Shown here: piece after piece, positions 27,841-38,800 of the stretch
How the letters are laid out: the number at the start of each line of letters is the position of its first letter
Numbering within the stretch: the stretch's first letter is position 1
Translations under genes and position numbers: made by a program
The notes under the pieces: generated by a model
What the model saw: only the letters and a program-made list of their open reading frames with translations
What the model was told of the DNA's origin: nothing
Databases searched by the model: none
Assembly: GCF_000953135.1 (NCBI RefSeq)
Contig: NZ_LN614827.1
Location: forward strand, 1,393,001-1,457,000
Length of the DNA stretch: 64,000 bases
Reading direction: 5' to 3'
Source: Legionella fallonii LLAP-10
GTDB taxonomy: Bacteria > Pseudomonadota > Gammaproteobacteria > Legionellales > Legionellaceae

Positions 27841-29250
27841 ATGAATAAAAATGTAGTGCTTGAGGCGATAAAGGAACATGATGCCAAGTTTATCGATTTA
27901 AAATTTACCGACATACGTGGCAAAGAACAACATTACACTATTCCTGTATCTGCAGTAGATGATGATTTTTTTGAAAATGGCAAAATGATAGATGGTTCAT
28001 CATTTAAAGGATGGCAGAAAATTCATCAGTCTGATTTGGCCTTAGTACCTGAACTAGAGACAGTAAAATTAGATCCTTTCTTTCAAGACAACACTTTATT
28101 CATTCGTTGCAACGTTGTGGATCCGCAAACCATGCTTGGATATGACCGTTGCCCCCGTTCCTTAGCATTACGTGCTGAAGCTTATTTACAGTCAACAGGT
28201 ATAGCCGATGGCGCTAATTTTGGTCCAGAGCCAGAGTTTTTCATATTCGATAATGTTCAGTGGGAAACAGGTATTAGCGGCTCCTTTTATAAAATAGATT
28301 CCGAAGAAGCTCATTGGTTTTCTGGCAAAGAAATAGAAGGTGGTAATATTGGTCATAGACCCTCTATAAAGGGTGGGTATTTCCCTGTTCCTCCAGTAGA
28401 TTCTTCACATGATATTCGTTCTGCAATTTGTTTAACGCTGGAGTCATTGGACATGGTAGTGGAAGCGCATCACCATGAGGTGGCTACAGCCAATCAATGT
28501 GAGGTCGCTACCCGGTTTAATAGCTTAACGAAAAAAGCAGATGAGCTGCAAATCTTAAAATATGTTGTTCATAATGTGGTACATAACTATGGAAAAACCG
28601 CTACGTTTATGCCGAAACCTTTAGTCGGTGATAATGGAAGTGGAATGCATTGCCACCAATCTTTAACAAAAAATGGGGTGAATTTGTTCGCGGGAGATCA
28701 ATATGCTGGTCTTTCTGAAACCGCCCTGTATTATATTGGTGGAATAATAAAGCATGCTCGAGCTTTAAATGCATTTACTAACCCATCAACTAATAGTTAC
28801 AAGCGTCTTGTTCCTGGATTTGAAGCCCCTGTACTTTTAGCTTATTCAGCACGTAATAGATCGGCTGCAATTCGCATTCCTCATGTCAGTAATCCTAAAG
28901 CTCGCCGTATAGAAGTACGTTTCCCTGATCCGACAGCTAATCCCTATCTTGCTTTTTCAGCAATGATGATGGCAGGGCTCGATGGTATTCAGAAGAAAAT
29001 CCATCCTGGACAACCTATGGATAAAGATCTTTATGATTTACCACCTGAAGAACTTGTAGATGTACCAACTGTATGTTCTTCTTTAGAGCAAGCAATGATC
29101 CACTTACAAAATGATCATGAGTTCTTGCTACAAGGTGATGTATTCACTAGAGACTTTATTAATAATTACATTAGAATGAAAGAAGAGGAAATAACAAAAA
29201 TCAGAAGCTTGACTCATCCTTTTGAATTTGAGTTATATTACAGCCTATAA
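27841..29250 (+). CDS. glnA: Glutamine synthetase, type I
   Basis: The product is 469 residues, exactly the class I length. It has the Mg-binding and ATP-binding signatures ([28 protein letters not shown]) and the adenylylation loop [11 protein letters not shown] (Tyr near residue 398), so GlnE regulation is likely. It makes glutamine from glutamate and ammonia. SD CTGGAGA precedes the ATG. The next gene starts 18 bp later. Confidence 0.97.
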   Translation: MNKNVVLEAIKEHDAKFIDLKFTDIRGKEQHYTIPVSAVDDDFFENGKMIDGSSFKGWQKIHQSDLALVPELETVKLDPFFQDNTLFIRCNVVDPQTMLGYDRCPRSLALRAEAYLQSTGIADGANFGPEPEFFIFDNVQWETGISGSFYKIDSEEAHWFSGKEIEGGNIGHRPSIKGGYFPVPPVDSSHDIRSAICLTLESLDMVVEAHHHEVATANQCEVATRFNSLTKKADELQILKYVVHNVVHNYGKTATFMPKPLVGDNGSGMHCHQSLTKNGVNLFAGDQYAGLSETALYYIGGIIKHARALNAFTNPSTNSYKRLVPGFEAPVLLAYSARNRSAAIRIPHVSNPKARRIEVRFPDPTANPYLAFSAMMMAGLDGIQKKIHPGQPMDKDLYDLPPEELVDVPTVCSSLEQAMIHLQNDHEFLLQGDVFTRDFINNYIRMKEEEITKIRSLTHPFEFELYYSL

Positions 29251-29268
29251 GGATAAGGGATTGGGGTA

Positions 29269-29811
29269 ATGGATAAGTTTTTATGGGGTATTTTTTTCTT
29301 AGTGGTATCTTGTGCTTCTTCTGCGCAAGTTTACACTTGGACTGACAGTCAAGGAGTTGTTCATTTTAGTGATACTCCTCATCAAGGCGCAGAAAAAATA
29401 GATATCCCTGATTCACAAACTTATTCACCCCCAACACCAACGCCTAAGCAGGAAATTGCTCCTGCCACTCATGATAATATCGATGATAATGGGCACTCTT
29501 ACACTAAAGTAGCGATTAGAGAACCGTCAAATCAAGCAACAATTCGTAATCCTCAAGGATACACTGTTGTTTCTGTTGAGGTGGAACCACAGTTAGCTGA
29601 TGGTGATAAATTACAATTGATCTATGACGGATCACCACTCGGTGATCCGCAACCCAATACAGTTTTTGAACTCAATGGCATGTATAGGGGCTCTCATACT
29701 ATTGCCATCCAAGTGGTCAATGCTAATGGTAAAGTGCTTATAACGAGTGACACTATTACGATCTATATGCAGCAACCACGTGTGGGAATGGGGCATAACG
29801 CAGGACACTAA
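29269..29811 (+). CDS. DUF4124 domain secreted protein
   Basis: The product is 180 residues. A signal peptide (LWGIFFLVVSCASSAQ) is followed at once by the DUF4124 motif VYTWTDSQGVVHFSDTPHQG (about 23-42), a Pro/Gln linker, and a C-terminal beta-rich domain (PQGYTVVSVEVEPQLADGDK) resembling an immunoglobulin-like module. DUF4124 proteins often follow glnA in gammaproteobacteria; function is unknown. It is probably cotranscribed with glnA. Confidence 0.8.
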   Translation: MDKFLWGIFFLVVSCASSAQVYTWTDSQGVVHFSDTPHQGAEKIDIPDSQTYSPPTPTPKQEIAPATHDNIDDNGHSYTKVAIREPSNQATIRNPQGYTVVSVEVEPQLADGDKLQLIYDGSPLGDPQPNTVFELNGMYRGSHTIAIQVVNANGKVLITSDTITIYMQQPRVGMGHNAGH

Positions 29812-29872
29812 ACTATAGTAGGGTATTATCTCTTTTTATATCGAACTTAACGCTAATTTAGGTGCACTTTTT

Positions 29873-30643
29873 ATGTTAACTTTGTTATCTCCAGCAAAAA
29901 AATTATTAACTAATTTTCAACCTTACTCAAGTGATGTATCACATCCTTTATTAATAAAAAAAACTATAAAGTTAGCTAAGATTATGAAGTCTAAATCTGC
30001 GGAGCAAATTGCTGATTTAATGAATTTATCTAAAGAATTAGCGAATTTGAACTATGATAGATATCAGCAATTTTCTATGAAAGAAAATGATGATACTCAT
30101 TCTTATCCTGCTTTATTGCTCTTTCAAGGAGATGTCTATCAGGGATTACAAGCTGCTAGTTGGACTTCTGGTGACATTGAATATGCTCAGTCTCATTTAG
30201 GAATTTTATCTGGTTTATATGGTTTTTTAAAACCTCTTGATATGATTCAGCCTTACAGACTTGAGATGGGTGTGCGTTTAACTAATCCTTACGGCAATAG
30301 TCTTTATGCTTTTTGGTCTGAACCAGTGACGAAACTCTTAAATCAACAGTTAGAACTACATGACAATCCTTTACTTATTAATCTGGCATCTACTGAATAT
30401 TTCAAAGTTGTTGATTTGAAGAAAATTAAATATCCCGTGATTACCATTAATTTCTATGAACGCAAAAATAATGAAATTAAAATGATTGGTATTCTGGCTA
30501 AAAAGGCAAGAGGGGTGATGGCAAAATTTATTATGCAAAATCGGATTGATAACTTGGAACAACTTAAAGAATTTAATGAACTTGATTATCAACTCAGTAT
30601 AGAGTCTTCCACAGACAACCAATTGAATTTTATTAGAGGCTAA
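29873..30643 (+). CDS. yaaA: YaaA family peroxide-stress protein
   Basis: The product is 256 residues, the usual length. It starts MLTLLSPAKKLL and contains the family core (FQGDVYQGLQAASW, GILSGLYGFLKPLDMIQPYRLEMG, LINLASTEYFKVV). In E. coli YaaA limits free iron after peroxide stress and binds DNA. It is 61 bp after the previous gene and may be part of the same run. Confidence 0.93.
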   Translation: MLTLLSPAKKLLTNFQPYSSDVSHPLLIKKTIKLAKIMKSKSAEQIADLMNLSKELANLNYDRYQQFSMKENDDTHSYPALLLFQGDVYQGLQAASWTSGDIEYAQSHLGILSGLYGFLKPLDMIQPYRLEMGVRLTNPYGNSLYAFWSEPVTKLLNQQLELHDNPLLINLASTEYFKVVDLKKIKYPVITINFYERKNNEIKMIGILAKKARGVMAKFIMQNRIDNLEQLKEFNELDYQLSIESSTDNQLNFIRG

Positions 30644-30667
30644 TGAGTTAAAAAGTGAAGGAAGCCA

Positions 30668-31567
30668 ATGTGGAATTTGTCTAGTCGTGTCCATAAACTC
30701 AATCATTTTCCCAATGAAGGAGTGATCTGTTATGCGAAAAGAGATGATGAGTTAGGCTGTGGTATTAGTGGATCTAAGATGCGGAAATATGCCAGCCTTA
30801 TGCCCGCACTAATACAAAAAGGTATTCGTCATTTGTTAATTATTGCAGGTCCACAATCAAATAATTTACTTGCTGCGTTACAAATGGCGCGCGAGTTTAA
30901 CTTACAAGTTACTGCATTTTTAATCAGACCAAGAAGCTTAGAGATTCAAGGCAATTTTAGATTGAGTCTTCTTTTTTTAAATGAGCAAGAAATCATTTGG
31001 GTCAATAGAGAAGAATGGTCTAACGTTGAAGAGATAGCCTTTAATTATTTAAGTCGTTTAAAAGAGCCCGGATTTATTTTGAGCGAAGGGGCCAGTGTAC
31101 CAGAGGCATTAGATGGGGCAATGAGTCTTGCTGCAGATATAATGCGTAATGAACAGACCTTAGGCTGTAATTTTCAGCATATATTTGTTGATGCTGGAAC
31201 GGGTTTTTCTGCTGCTGGACTGATCAAAGGACTAACTTTATTTAATCATCAATCTATGGTTTATGTTCTTTTGTTGGCAGATGATAAAAGTACATTTGAA
31301 GATAAACTGAAGCATTGGATTGGGATGAATCCTGGAAATTATAGTTGCTTTTATCCTAGCACAGCAAAGTCTTTTGGTTCCGTGAATCAAACTATAAAAA
31401 AGGAAATCAAGCGATTGGCAAGAGAAGAGGGAATTTTAGCGGACCCTATTTATGCGGCCAAGTTGTTTCATGAAACTCGAAGTTACATTACAGTAAATCA
31501 TTTACAAGGTAACGTGCTGATTATTCATTCTGGCGGGACCTTAACCATGGCCGGCTTCGACTTGTAA
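30668..31567 (+). CDS. PLP-dependent enzyme, ACC deaminase / D-cysteine desulfhydrase family
   Basis: The product is 299 residues of fold-type II. The PLP lysine is Lys37 in GISGSKMRKY, followed by the AGPQSNNLL substrate loop and a C-terminal IIHSGGTLTM phosphate site. Members deaminate 1-aminocyclopropane-1-carboxylate or desulfhydrate D-cysteine; the substrate cannot be decided from sequence alone, and D-cysteine desulfhydrase-like activity is the more usual outcome in gammaproteobacteria. SD GAAGGAAG precedes the ATG. It is somewhat shorter than typical family members (about 325-340). Confidence 0.78.
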   Translation: MWNLSSRVHKLNHFPNEGVICYAKRDDELGCGISGSKMRKYASLMPALIQKGIRHLLIIAGPQSNNLLAALQMAREFNLQVTAFLIRPRSLEIQGNFRLSLLFLNEQEIIWVNREEWSNVEEIAFNYLSRLKEPGFILSEGASVPEALDGAMSLAADIMRNEQTLGCNFQHIFVDAGTGFSAAGLIKGLTLFNHQSMVYVLLLADDKSTFEDKLKHWIGMNPGNYSCFYPSTAKSFGSVNQTIKKEIKRLAREEGILADPIYAAKLFHETRSYITVNHLQGNVLIIHSGGTLTMAGFDL

Positions 31568-31642
31568 TTTATGCCTATTAGAACAGTCACTAGAAAGCAT
31601 AATTTTTTTGAACAATTCGATATGTAAAAGGTCTAGGTTACA

Positions 31643-31832
31643 CATTGGTCGGGCAATTAGTTGCCCAATGGCGCTACCTTAAGTTTTTGTAGCCTGGATG
31701 AGCGCAGCGTAATCCGGGATTTCAGTGCACTGAGCTAGGGTATTCCCGTATTATGCTGCACTAATACGGGCTACGATTTTTTCTTCCTTTTCTTAAGGTA
31801 GCACCATTGGGCAACTAATTGCCCGACCAATG
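31643..31832. mobile_element. Nested MITE-like element, 190 bp, with 41-bp terminal inverted repeats
   Basis: The ends 31643-31683 and 31792-31832 are inverted repeats identical at 40 of 41 positions. Each arm contains its own palindrome (GGGCAATTAGTTGCCC). Inside, GTAGCCTGGATGAGCGCAGC (from about 31689) and an oppositely oriented TCCCGTATTATGCTGC...GGGCTAC form a second imperfect inverted repeat. The structure is two palindromes inside one. It ends 3 bp before the mltA stop codon. No ORF is present; mobility would need a transposase supplied elsewhere. Confidence 0.72.
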
Positions 31833-31835
31833 GAT

Positions 31836-33212
31836 TTATTTACGTTTTGGCAGTGCCACAAATAATGAGCCAGTGTGATTTATCTCATTTGCTTCTACTC
31901 CAGCTTGGTCACCTTCACCTTTATAGATGTCAATATGAGCCCCCATAATGGCACCACCTGCGTCTTGGGCCACACACCATGAAGTAGACTTTTTGCAGTT
32001 ATAAATAATATTCATTCCAATAGGAATTACCTTGTGATCTGTTGCGCATGAAGCATGTGGCGTTAGAGAAATATTTTCTGAACCATATGGCCCTCCGTCT
32101 TCTTTCGCAAAAAACACATAACTTTGATCACGATTGCGCAAGTTGGCAGCTTTAGGGCGGTTAAGAGGGTTATCTAGATATCGACGAATTAGTTTTTCTG
32201 ACGCAGCGCTTTGTCTAATTGCTTTAGACACGTTACAGCGTAACTTTGCTTCATCATGACATTTAGGATCTTTAGCACAACGTTCAATGTTATCAAGATT
32301 ACCACCACAGGTTGGGTCCTGTGCGCATTGGACTATGCGACCAAGCATGGTGCGTGGCCTGCCGTTAGCGCCATCGTAATTGATATGAAATAATTTGCCA
32401 TCAAGGATTAATGAACCTGAGCCCTCAAGCATTAAAAAAGCTGGGTCATTAGCATCTTTAACATAGCCAATTACATATTTGGGATCTAAAGCTCCACGAT
32501 CAATTTCATCTCGGTCTGGGACTACAGAGTATGTGCCATTAGCATTTTTCATACAAAATCCTCTTGCCATTTTGGTAAGTGGGTCAACACCGCAAAGAGG
32601 TGATTTCAAATTAAGTTTTTTGCATTCCGAGGCTACATTTACAACCCCTGGGTTACTATAGATTGGATATAAAAATGATCCTTCATTTTTGGTGCGAGCT
32701 TCAACAGCCGCTGGCGCATAATAGGCCGTAAATTGAAACTCACCTTTTCTAAATCCTGAATGATTTTCAGGCCAGCCATCGCTTTTATACCAATCAAATT
32801 CGACTTTGATGCTTGATAAATATTTTTGAAAACTGCCATGGGCAGCTTTTGCGAGAGCGAGCATTTTTTTGTTGGTATTAAGGCACCATTCTTGACGTTT
32901 GAATTTATGGCCAGCAATAGTCACTGTCTGGAATTCACCACGGCTCTTATTACAGTTTTCAATCTGATTATTTAATGCCTTGATAACTTCATCCATATTG
33001 CCCGTAGCGTTATCTAACGGTAATTCTTTAGGTGAAATTTTATGGAATTTAAAGCGTAATACCCCGGGCTCTTTGGCGGCCATTTTCTGTCTTGTGGTAA
33101 AGTCCGCGAGTCTTCTAACATCTAAACAGTGCTGGATTGGATCAACAGGCAGGGCTGCTTGAGTGATAATGCTAAAAGTCATTAGCGCAATTATTAAGAT
33201 TGATCGAAACAT
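31836..33212 (-). CDS. mltA: Membrane-bound lytic transglycosylase A family protein (MltA/3D domains)
   Basis: The product is 458 residues with signal peptide MFRSILIIALMTFSIITQAA. The MltA barrel includes FTAYYAPAAVEA, GSGSLIL and NRDQSYVFF; the 3D domain near the C-terminus has AQDAGGAIMGAHIDIYKG with the catalytic Asp. MltA cuts the glycan strand to give anhydromuropeptides. It is longer than E. coli MltA (365), partly from a Cys-rich insertion (about residues 290-330) with a duplicated CAxDPxC motif. No lipobox Cys is visible, so it is probably periplasmic rather than lipidated. Confidence 0.85.
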   Translation of the reverse strand: MFRSILIIALMTFSIITQAALPVDPIQHCLDVRRLADFTTRQKMAAKEPGVLRFKFHKISPKELPLDNATGNMDEVIKALNNQIENCNKSRGEFQTVTIAGHKFKRQEWCLNTNKKMLALAKAAHGSFQKYLSSIKVEFDWYKSDGWPENHSGFRKGEFQFTAYYAPAAVEARTKNEGSFLYPIYSNPGVVNVASECKKLNLKSPLCGVDPLTKMARGFCMKNANGTYSVVPDRDEIDRGALDPKYVIGYVKDANDPAFLMLEGSGSLILDGKLFHINYDGANGRPRTMLGRIVQCAQDPTCGGNLDNIERCAKDPKCHDEAKLRCNVSKAIRQSAASEKLIRRYLDNPLNRPKAANLRNRDQSYVFFAKEDGGPYGSENISLTPHASCATDHKVIPIGMNIIYNCKKSTSWCVAQDAGGAIMGAHIDIYKGEGDQAGVEANEINHTGSLFVALPKRK

Positions 33213-33762
33213 TGGTATCCTTTAGCCTAGCAATGGTTGAGCTTTCACCCAATCATTGATTTGAATTTGTAACTAGGATTATATAGGCTATTGACCTGTG
33301 ATCAAGGGGATGACGTGAGGTAAGTTTGGTGGTCCCAAAACCAACCTCGTCATTATACATACGACTAGAGTATTACCTATATTATCCTCACTCATTATGT
33401 AGTCGGATAACCTTTTTTTCTTTATTACCAAGTCAAGTAAAAAGTTCGTTGGATAATATAGAGGTTATAGAGTCTGATTCGCGAACAGTTTTTTCTCATA
33501 ACGTTTAAGATTCTTGAATTTATTCCTTTTTACCCCCTTGAAATTCAATAAAGGAACCTCATATGTTTTAAATAAATTTGAAAGTAGAAAAATAGATCGC
33601 TAGTGTAATGAGCTGTTTTTTTTCGAGTGCAAGACGTACGTGTTTCGTGGAGTAAGGTTTACCTACAAGTAAATTAATACGACTGAAACTCTAACAACGT
33701 AACACTCAAAAAAAATCTGCAAATAGGGCTAGAGATCTAAACGTATAACAGGAGATTAGTTA
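33213..33762. other. Divergent mltA-htpG intergenic region with two inverted repeats
   Basis: This is a 550-bp gap with no convincing gene. It holds a large hairpin at 33310-33353 (ATGACG...CGTCAT outer arms, TTGGT...ACCAA inner arms) and a separated inverted pair ACCTATATTATCC (33375-33387) and its complement with a 2-nt gap (33451-33465). Heat-shock promoter-like sequence lies at 33537-33564. The segment 33565-33762 would be a long htpG leader. Confidence 0.45.
33537..33564 (+). promoter_or_regulatory. Sigma-32 (heat-shock) promoter of htpG
   Basis: CTTGAAA (33537-33543), a 13-bp spacer and CCTCATAT (33557-33564) match the sigma-32 consensus CTTGAAA-N13/14-CCCCATNT with one mismatch in the -10 box. 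A second, weaker overlapping copy (CTTGAAT at 33513, CCCCCTTG at 33533, same spacing) lies just upstream. The start site would give an htpG leader of about 190 nt. Confidence 0.65.
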
Positions 33763-35631
33763 ATGGCTAATAAGCAACAAACAATGGGTTTTCAAACTGA
33801 AGTAAAGCAAATGCTTCATTTAGTAGTGCATTCTCTTTATAGCAATAAAGAAATTTTCTTAAGAGAGTTAATTTCCAATGCCTCGGATGCCTTAGATAAG
33901 TTGCGTTTTTTAGCTTTATCAAATGGCTCTCTTTTCGAAAATGATTCTGATTTGAAAATTACTATCCAAAGTAATGAAAAACTTAAAACGATTACCATTT
34001 CCGATAATGGTATTGGAATGAGTTGGGATGAAGCGGTAGAAAACTTGGGTACTATTGCAAAATCTGGAACTAAAGAATTTATCAGTCAATTATCAGGCGA
34101 AAATGCTAAAGATTCACAACTTATTGGTCAATTTGGTGTTGGTTTTTATTCTGCATTTATTGTCGCAGATAAAGTAACAGTAAAAAGTCGCCGTGCTGGA
34201 TTGAAGCCTGAAGAGGGAATTGTTTGGGAGTCTAACGGTTCCGGTGAATTTACTATTGGTAATGAAACAAAAAGCACTCGTGGTACAGAAATTACCTTGC
34301 ACATAAAAGAAGGTGATGACGAGTTTTTAAGTGATTGGCGTATTCGTAGCATTATCAGTAAATATTCAGATCATATTTGTTGGCCCATAGTGATGAAAAA
34401 GAAATCAGAAGAGGGTAAACAATTAGATGAATTCGAGACAGTAAATAAGGCAACTGCATTATGGACTATGCAAAAATCTGATATTAGTGATGAAGATTAT
34501 AAATTACTTTATAAGCATATTTCTCACGATTATCTCGATCCTCTTACTTGGTCACATAACCATGTTGAAGGGAAACATGAGTACGTTACTTTATTGTATA
34601 TTCCTTCTCATGCTCCCTATGATATGTGGCAACAGGAAGTAAAGCATGGTTTGAAACTCTATGTAAAACGTGTCTTTATTATGGATGATGCAACTCAATT
34701 TTTACCAAGATATCTACGCTTTGTTAAAGGTATTGTTGATGCCAGTGATTTACCGCTCAATGTATCACGCGAAATCTTACAAGATAATAAACAAGTAGAA
34801 AGCATACGCTCAGCTTGTACTAAGCGTGTATTATCGATGCTGGAAAAAATGAGCACTAATGATAAAGAAAATTATCAAAAATTTTGGAATGAATTTGGAT
34901 TGGTACTTAAAGAAGGCCCTATTGAAGACTTTGCTAATAAAGAAACAATAGCTAAATTGCTTCGTTTTGCTACTACCGTGAATGGCTCAGATAAGCAGGA
35001 AGTGACCCTGGAAGAATATGTAGGTCGGATGAAAGAGGGACAAGATAAAATATATTACATCACTGCTTCTAGTTATAATGCAGCCAAACATAGCCCTCAT
35101 TTAGAAATCTTTAATAAAAAGGGTATAGAAGTATTATTACTTAGCGACAAAGTTGATGAGTGGTTAGTAGGTTATATGAATGAGTTTGCAGGTAAAAAAC
35201 TGCAATCTATTTCTAAAGGAAAAATTGAGTTAGGAGATGAGCCTACAGAGGAAATTAAGGAAAAAGAAAAAACTTTAGAGCCTTTAATCAATCATATTAA
35301 AACAGTACTTAATGAGCGTGTGAAAGATGTATTAATCACTAATAGATTGACCGATTCTCCCGCATGTATTATTGCTGATGAGCAAGATATGGGGCTAGAA
35401 ATGCAACGCATTTTGCAAGCAGCAGGACAGCAAGTACCGGTAAGTAAGCCTATATTTGAAATTAATCCTGAACATGTATTAATAAAACGCCTACATGATA
35501 TTCAGGATGATACTCAATTTGAATTATGGGTTACCATGCTATTTGAACAAGCGGTTCTAGCAGAGGGCGGTCAATTGGATAATCCAGCAGATTTTGTTAA
35601 TCGAGTAAACAAATTACTAGTTTCCTCGTGA
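33763..35631 (+). CDS. htpG: Chaperone HtpG (Hsp90)
   Basis: The product is 622 residues, normal for bacterial Hsp90. The GHKL ATPase domain shows [20 protein letters not shown] and [11 protein letters not shown]; the middle domain shows [18 protein letters not shown]. It is a cytoplasmic homodimeric ATP-driven chaperone. Upstream heat-shock promoter elements fit sigma-32 control. A 7-bp hairpin (TGCCGCG, 35685-35707) follows the stop. Confidence 0.97.
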   Translation: MANKQQTMGFQTEVKQMLHLVVHSLYSNKEIFLRELISNASDALDKLRFLALSNGSLFENDSDLKITIQSNEKLKTITISDNGIGMSWDEAVENLGTIAKSGTKEFISQLSGENAKDSQLIGQFGVGFYSAFIVADKVTVKSRRAGLKPEEGIVWESNGSGEFTIGNETKSTRGTEITLHIKEGDDEFLSDWRIRSIISKYSDHICWPIVMKKKSEEGKQLDEFETVNKATALWTMQKSDISDEDYKLLYKHISHDYLDPLTWSHNHVEGKHEYVTLLYIPSHAPYDMWQQEVKHGLKLYVKRVFIMDDATQFLPRYLRFVKGIVDASDLPLNVSREILQDNKQVESIRSACTKRVLSMLEKMSTNDKENYQKFWNEFGLVLKEGPIEDFANKETIAKLLRFATTVNGSDKQEVTLEEYVGRMKEGQDKIYYITASSYNAAKHSPHLEIFNKKGIEVLLLSDKVDEWLVGYMNEFAGKKLQSISKGKIELGDEPTEEIKEKEKTLEPLINHIKTVLNERVKDVLITNRLTDSPACIIADEQDMGLEMQRILQAAGQQVPVSKPIFEINPEHVLIKRLHDIQDDTQFELWVTMLFEQAVLAEGGQLDNPADFVNRVNKLLVSS

Positions 35632-35684
35632 TTTACTGATAGATCCTTTAGACTGAATTATATTCTGTTTTTTATTTCCCTACG

Positions 35685-35707
35685 TGCCGCGACAGTTGTG
35701 CGCGGCA
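35685..35707. terminator. Hairpin downstream of htpG
   Basis: TGCCGCG (35685-35691) and CGCGGCA (35701-35707) form a G/C-rich 7-bp stem with a 9-nt loop about 55 bp after the htpG stop. No T-run follows, so termination is only inferred. Confidence 0.4.
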
Positions 35708-35774
35708 TTCCAGAAGTGGTTTCCCACCTAAATTCAAGTATACCCCGTGAATGAACTTAAGCTTTTATACGTAA

Positions 35775-35800
35775 CCCGTATTAGCATAGCGTAATACGGG
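35775..35800. repeat. Palindrome CCCGTATTA...TAATACGGG
   Basis: Perfect 9-bp arms enclose an 8-nt loop. The same CCCGTATTA / TAATACGGG words occur inside the 31643-31832 element, so this is probably a solitary fragment of that repeat family. It lies 21 bp beyond the 3' end of the large gene on the minus strand. Confidence 0.5.
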
Positions 35801-35821
35801 AGCGTAGATGTTGGCTTGTTA

Positions 35822-38800
35822 TTACGACAAACTTAAAGAATGCTGTCGAATTTCATCCTCTTTTTCTTCTATGAGTTTTACACTATGAGTTCTACCCCAA
35901 GCGCCTTGTATAATGAAATTATTACGGTGTTCACAGAATAGAGGTAATTTCTTCGCATCCTCTAATAGCGCTAATTTTTCTTCATCGTTATTCATTTCAT
36001 CCAATTGTTTCAATAGCTTATTTAGAGCATTCTCTCTTATCGTTTTTAATGTATTACTCCACGAAGCGGTGTTGTGAATGCCAAAAAAACGGTCCCAAGA
36101 AGGGTTTGTGTGAGTATTTAATTCCTCAATGCCTTTAGTGCCATCATACAATTCAACGTATTGGTTAAGTGTTAAACTTACTTGTTGCACTTCTTTTATT
36201 AAAAGTTCTTGTAGCGCGTATTTAGTAAGAACATTTTTGTTATCACGTATTTTTTTCAAAATATCCTGATGAGGTTCTAACTCTTGTTTTACTTCTGATT
36301 TCACTTCGGCATGGGTCGTAGGGAAATCCAAGGCAACGTTAACTGCTTTTAATGCTTCTTGAATACATAGCAATTGTTCTTGTGCTGATTTATTTTTCAT
36401 TTCAGCAAGTGAAGGTAGCTTTTCAAGAAACTCTTTAACTTTATTGTTTTTTTGCTCTTTACTTATTTTTTGTAACATCAATAAGAAATTAGTAAAGTCT
36501 TCTTTCTGTTCTTTATTGGCTTCTTTGTAATAAGTAAAGGTTCGTTCAAGAATCTGTGCTAACTCTCCAATTTCTATTGCACTGTATTGAGACGAGCCCA
36601 AGGCTTGTAAGTTGTATAATTTTACATAAAGCTTAAGTATTGGGATTAGGCGATCTACTATTACTGCTTGCTCCTCTGGGTCTTTAGGAGCAAATTCAGT
36701 ACCAGTAACTGCTGTTAATAGCAATTTGGGGCCATACATCACCATTATTGCTGGTTTGCCTTCTGTACTATCATTACGGTTGAGAACTTCAACTAATTGT
36801 TGTTGTTCTTCTGCCGCAAGTTGATTAAATGCTTCATTAACACTTGCAACAAAAAGCTTTGTTCTTTGCTCATATTCACCATCATCAGCAATTGACTTCT
36901 GCACGCTGTTTGCGTCAGTTTTTACCTTGAATAAATGACAACGTAACATCTGAGCAACACGAGTAATTGCAATAACTCTTTGTGCCTTCTCAGTATTCTC
37001 TTCTGTATGAAGTATTTCTGGAACCGCTTTAGCTAATCGCTGACGATAAAGTTGGAATGCTGTCTTACTAGGCTCAAGATTTTCTTTATCTTGCGCTACG
37101 GATAAGAGGGTCTTATACAATAACTCTATCTTTAATTGGACTTCTGGTTGTCCTGCGCTAATGCTTTCAAATGAGTCTAATGGCGCTGCACCATAAATAT
37201 CAAAACAATGGTGGGCAAATACTAACTCTGCCATTTTAGGATCTTTTTTGTATGCTGCAAAAAATAGATCCAATCCTTTTTTAATACCATCAAAGGGTAT
37301 TTCACCCTGAATAACTTGAGCTATATTCATTTCATTACATAATGGAATAAGCTCATCACAAATGCGAATAGCTTCTTTATCTACATGTTCTGGCGCAGTT
37401 TGCCCCCATATCAAAAATTCAGTTGGAGAGCATTTCTGGATCTTGCTGCCTACAAAGCTGTATATATCTAATGCGGCATCATGATCTACGGGTTCTGCAG
37501 CAGCTTGAAGTTGCATTTCATCGCTTAATTTTATTTGCCCGGCATTTAATTGATAATAAGTATTATCAGGAAGACGTACAAAATACGTTCCATCATGATT
37601 TAGTTTTACATCATTTTTAATGACATCACCTTTACCTGCATCATGGATGGCCAAATGAAGTCTAAACGCAAGTTTATTGGTTTCTGAATGATTTTTTAAT
37701 GTTAAAAGGTTTCTATAGCCTTCTGATATACCACTAACTCCTTTAGGAAATGGAATGGATAAATTACCACCAAGACTTAATTCAGCATAAATTAAACTGT
37801 TACCAGTTCTTTTGAACTCCAGTCCAAGGTTGCCTTTTTGTTTTAGTAAATTGACAGCATTGTCAGAAGGCATGAGTTGTTCTCGTAACCTATAAAATAA
37901 TGCTGCTGTCAATGGCGCAAGAGTTGCTGGCTGAGGTATTTTGTCTAAGGCTGTACGAAGATCAGTAAGTGTGGCTTCAGTTAGTGGTTTTTTAGTAACT
38001 AACATGTATTCTGAAATTGCGTTGATCCATTTCAGTAAATTTTCATCAAGTAATGCTTTATTTATATCTTTTGCATTAGTCCATTCAAGTATCGATGCTA
38101 TCAAGGCGCTCAGTGATTTCGCTTGTTCTGCGGTCAATTTAGCTAATCCGAATGAAGTGGAGTGCGAACCAAGAACGTATTGTGCATCATTGCTTGGATT
38201 GCCTTGTGCTATCAGGGATAACTGTTGTTGTAATTCGCTAAAACAAGCAGTAGCCCAAGCCGACTTAATTTGTTGCTCTAAATTGGTACTCTCTATTTTA
38301 CTAGTCTCTTGGTTTTGCTTTAAATGATACAAACGGCTTTTTAATTCCAAAATGGTCTTGTAGCACATTAGGAGATTTTTTTTTGCCTCTTTTTCTTCAT
38401 TTGGCAGCGCTTGTAGTGCAATGAAATGTAAGAGTGAAGTGAAAAATACAACATCTAATTCTTTACCATAAGTAAAAAATTGAGAGTCAGCGCCTATAGT
38501 CTTATCGTTTTCTTCATGCGGAATGGTTGAATCGATTAATACCCCAGTATCATTGACCATTCGCATATGCAGTTGTGACGCGGGTACTTTTTCTATTTGT
38601 GCAAATAGCATTTCTTTTTTTAGTGGAGGTAAACCTAGACTTTCCCAATTGCCTTGAGCTATAACCATCATCAACGAAGGTACAACATCGTGAGGCCAAA
38701 ATGCTTTATATTTTGAGCTCTTGATGAAATTAACTGCTCCAGATAACAAGTTTGTAGAATAGCTTGCGGACAATAATAGATAGGCGCGTGCCATAATTTC

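Noticed and set aside
31643..31832. CRISPR or phage attachment site at the nested palindrome
   Set aside because: There are no repeated spacers, no integrase and no tRNA nearby; inverted symmetry fits a MITE-like element better.
37941..38327. 128-codon ORF opposite the large candidate effector
   Set aside because: It lies wholly inside a better-supported gene and has no start signal or recognisable domain.
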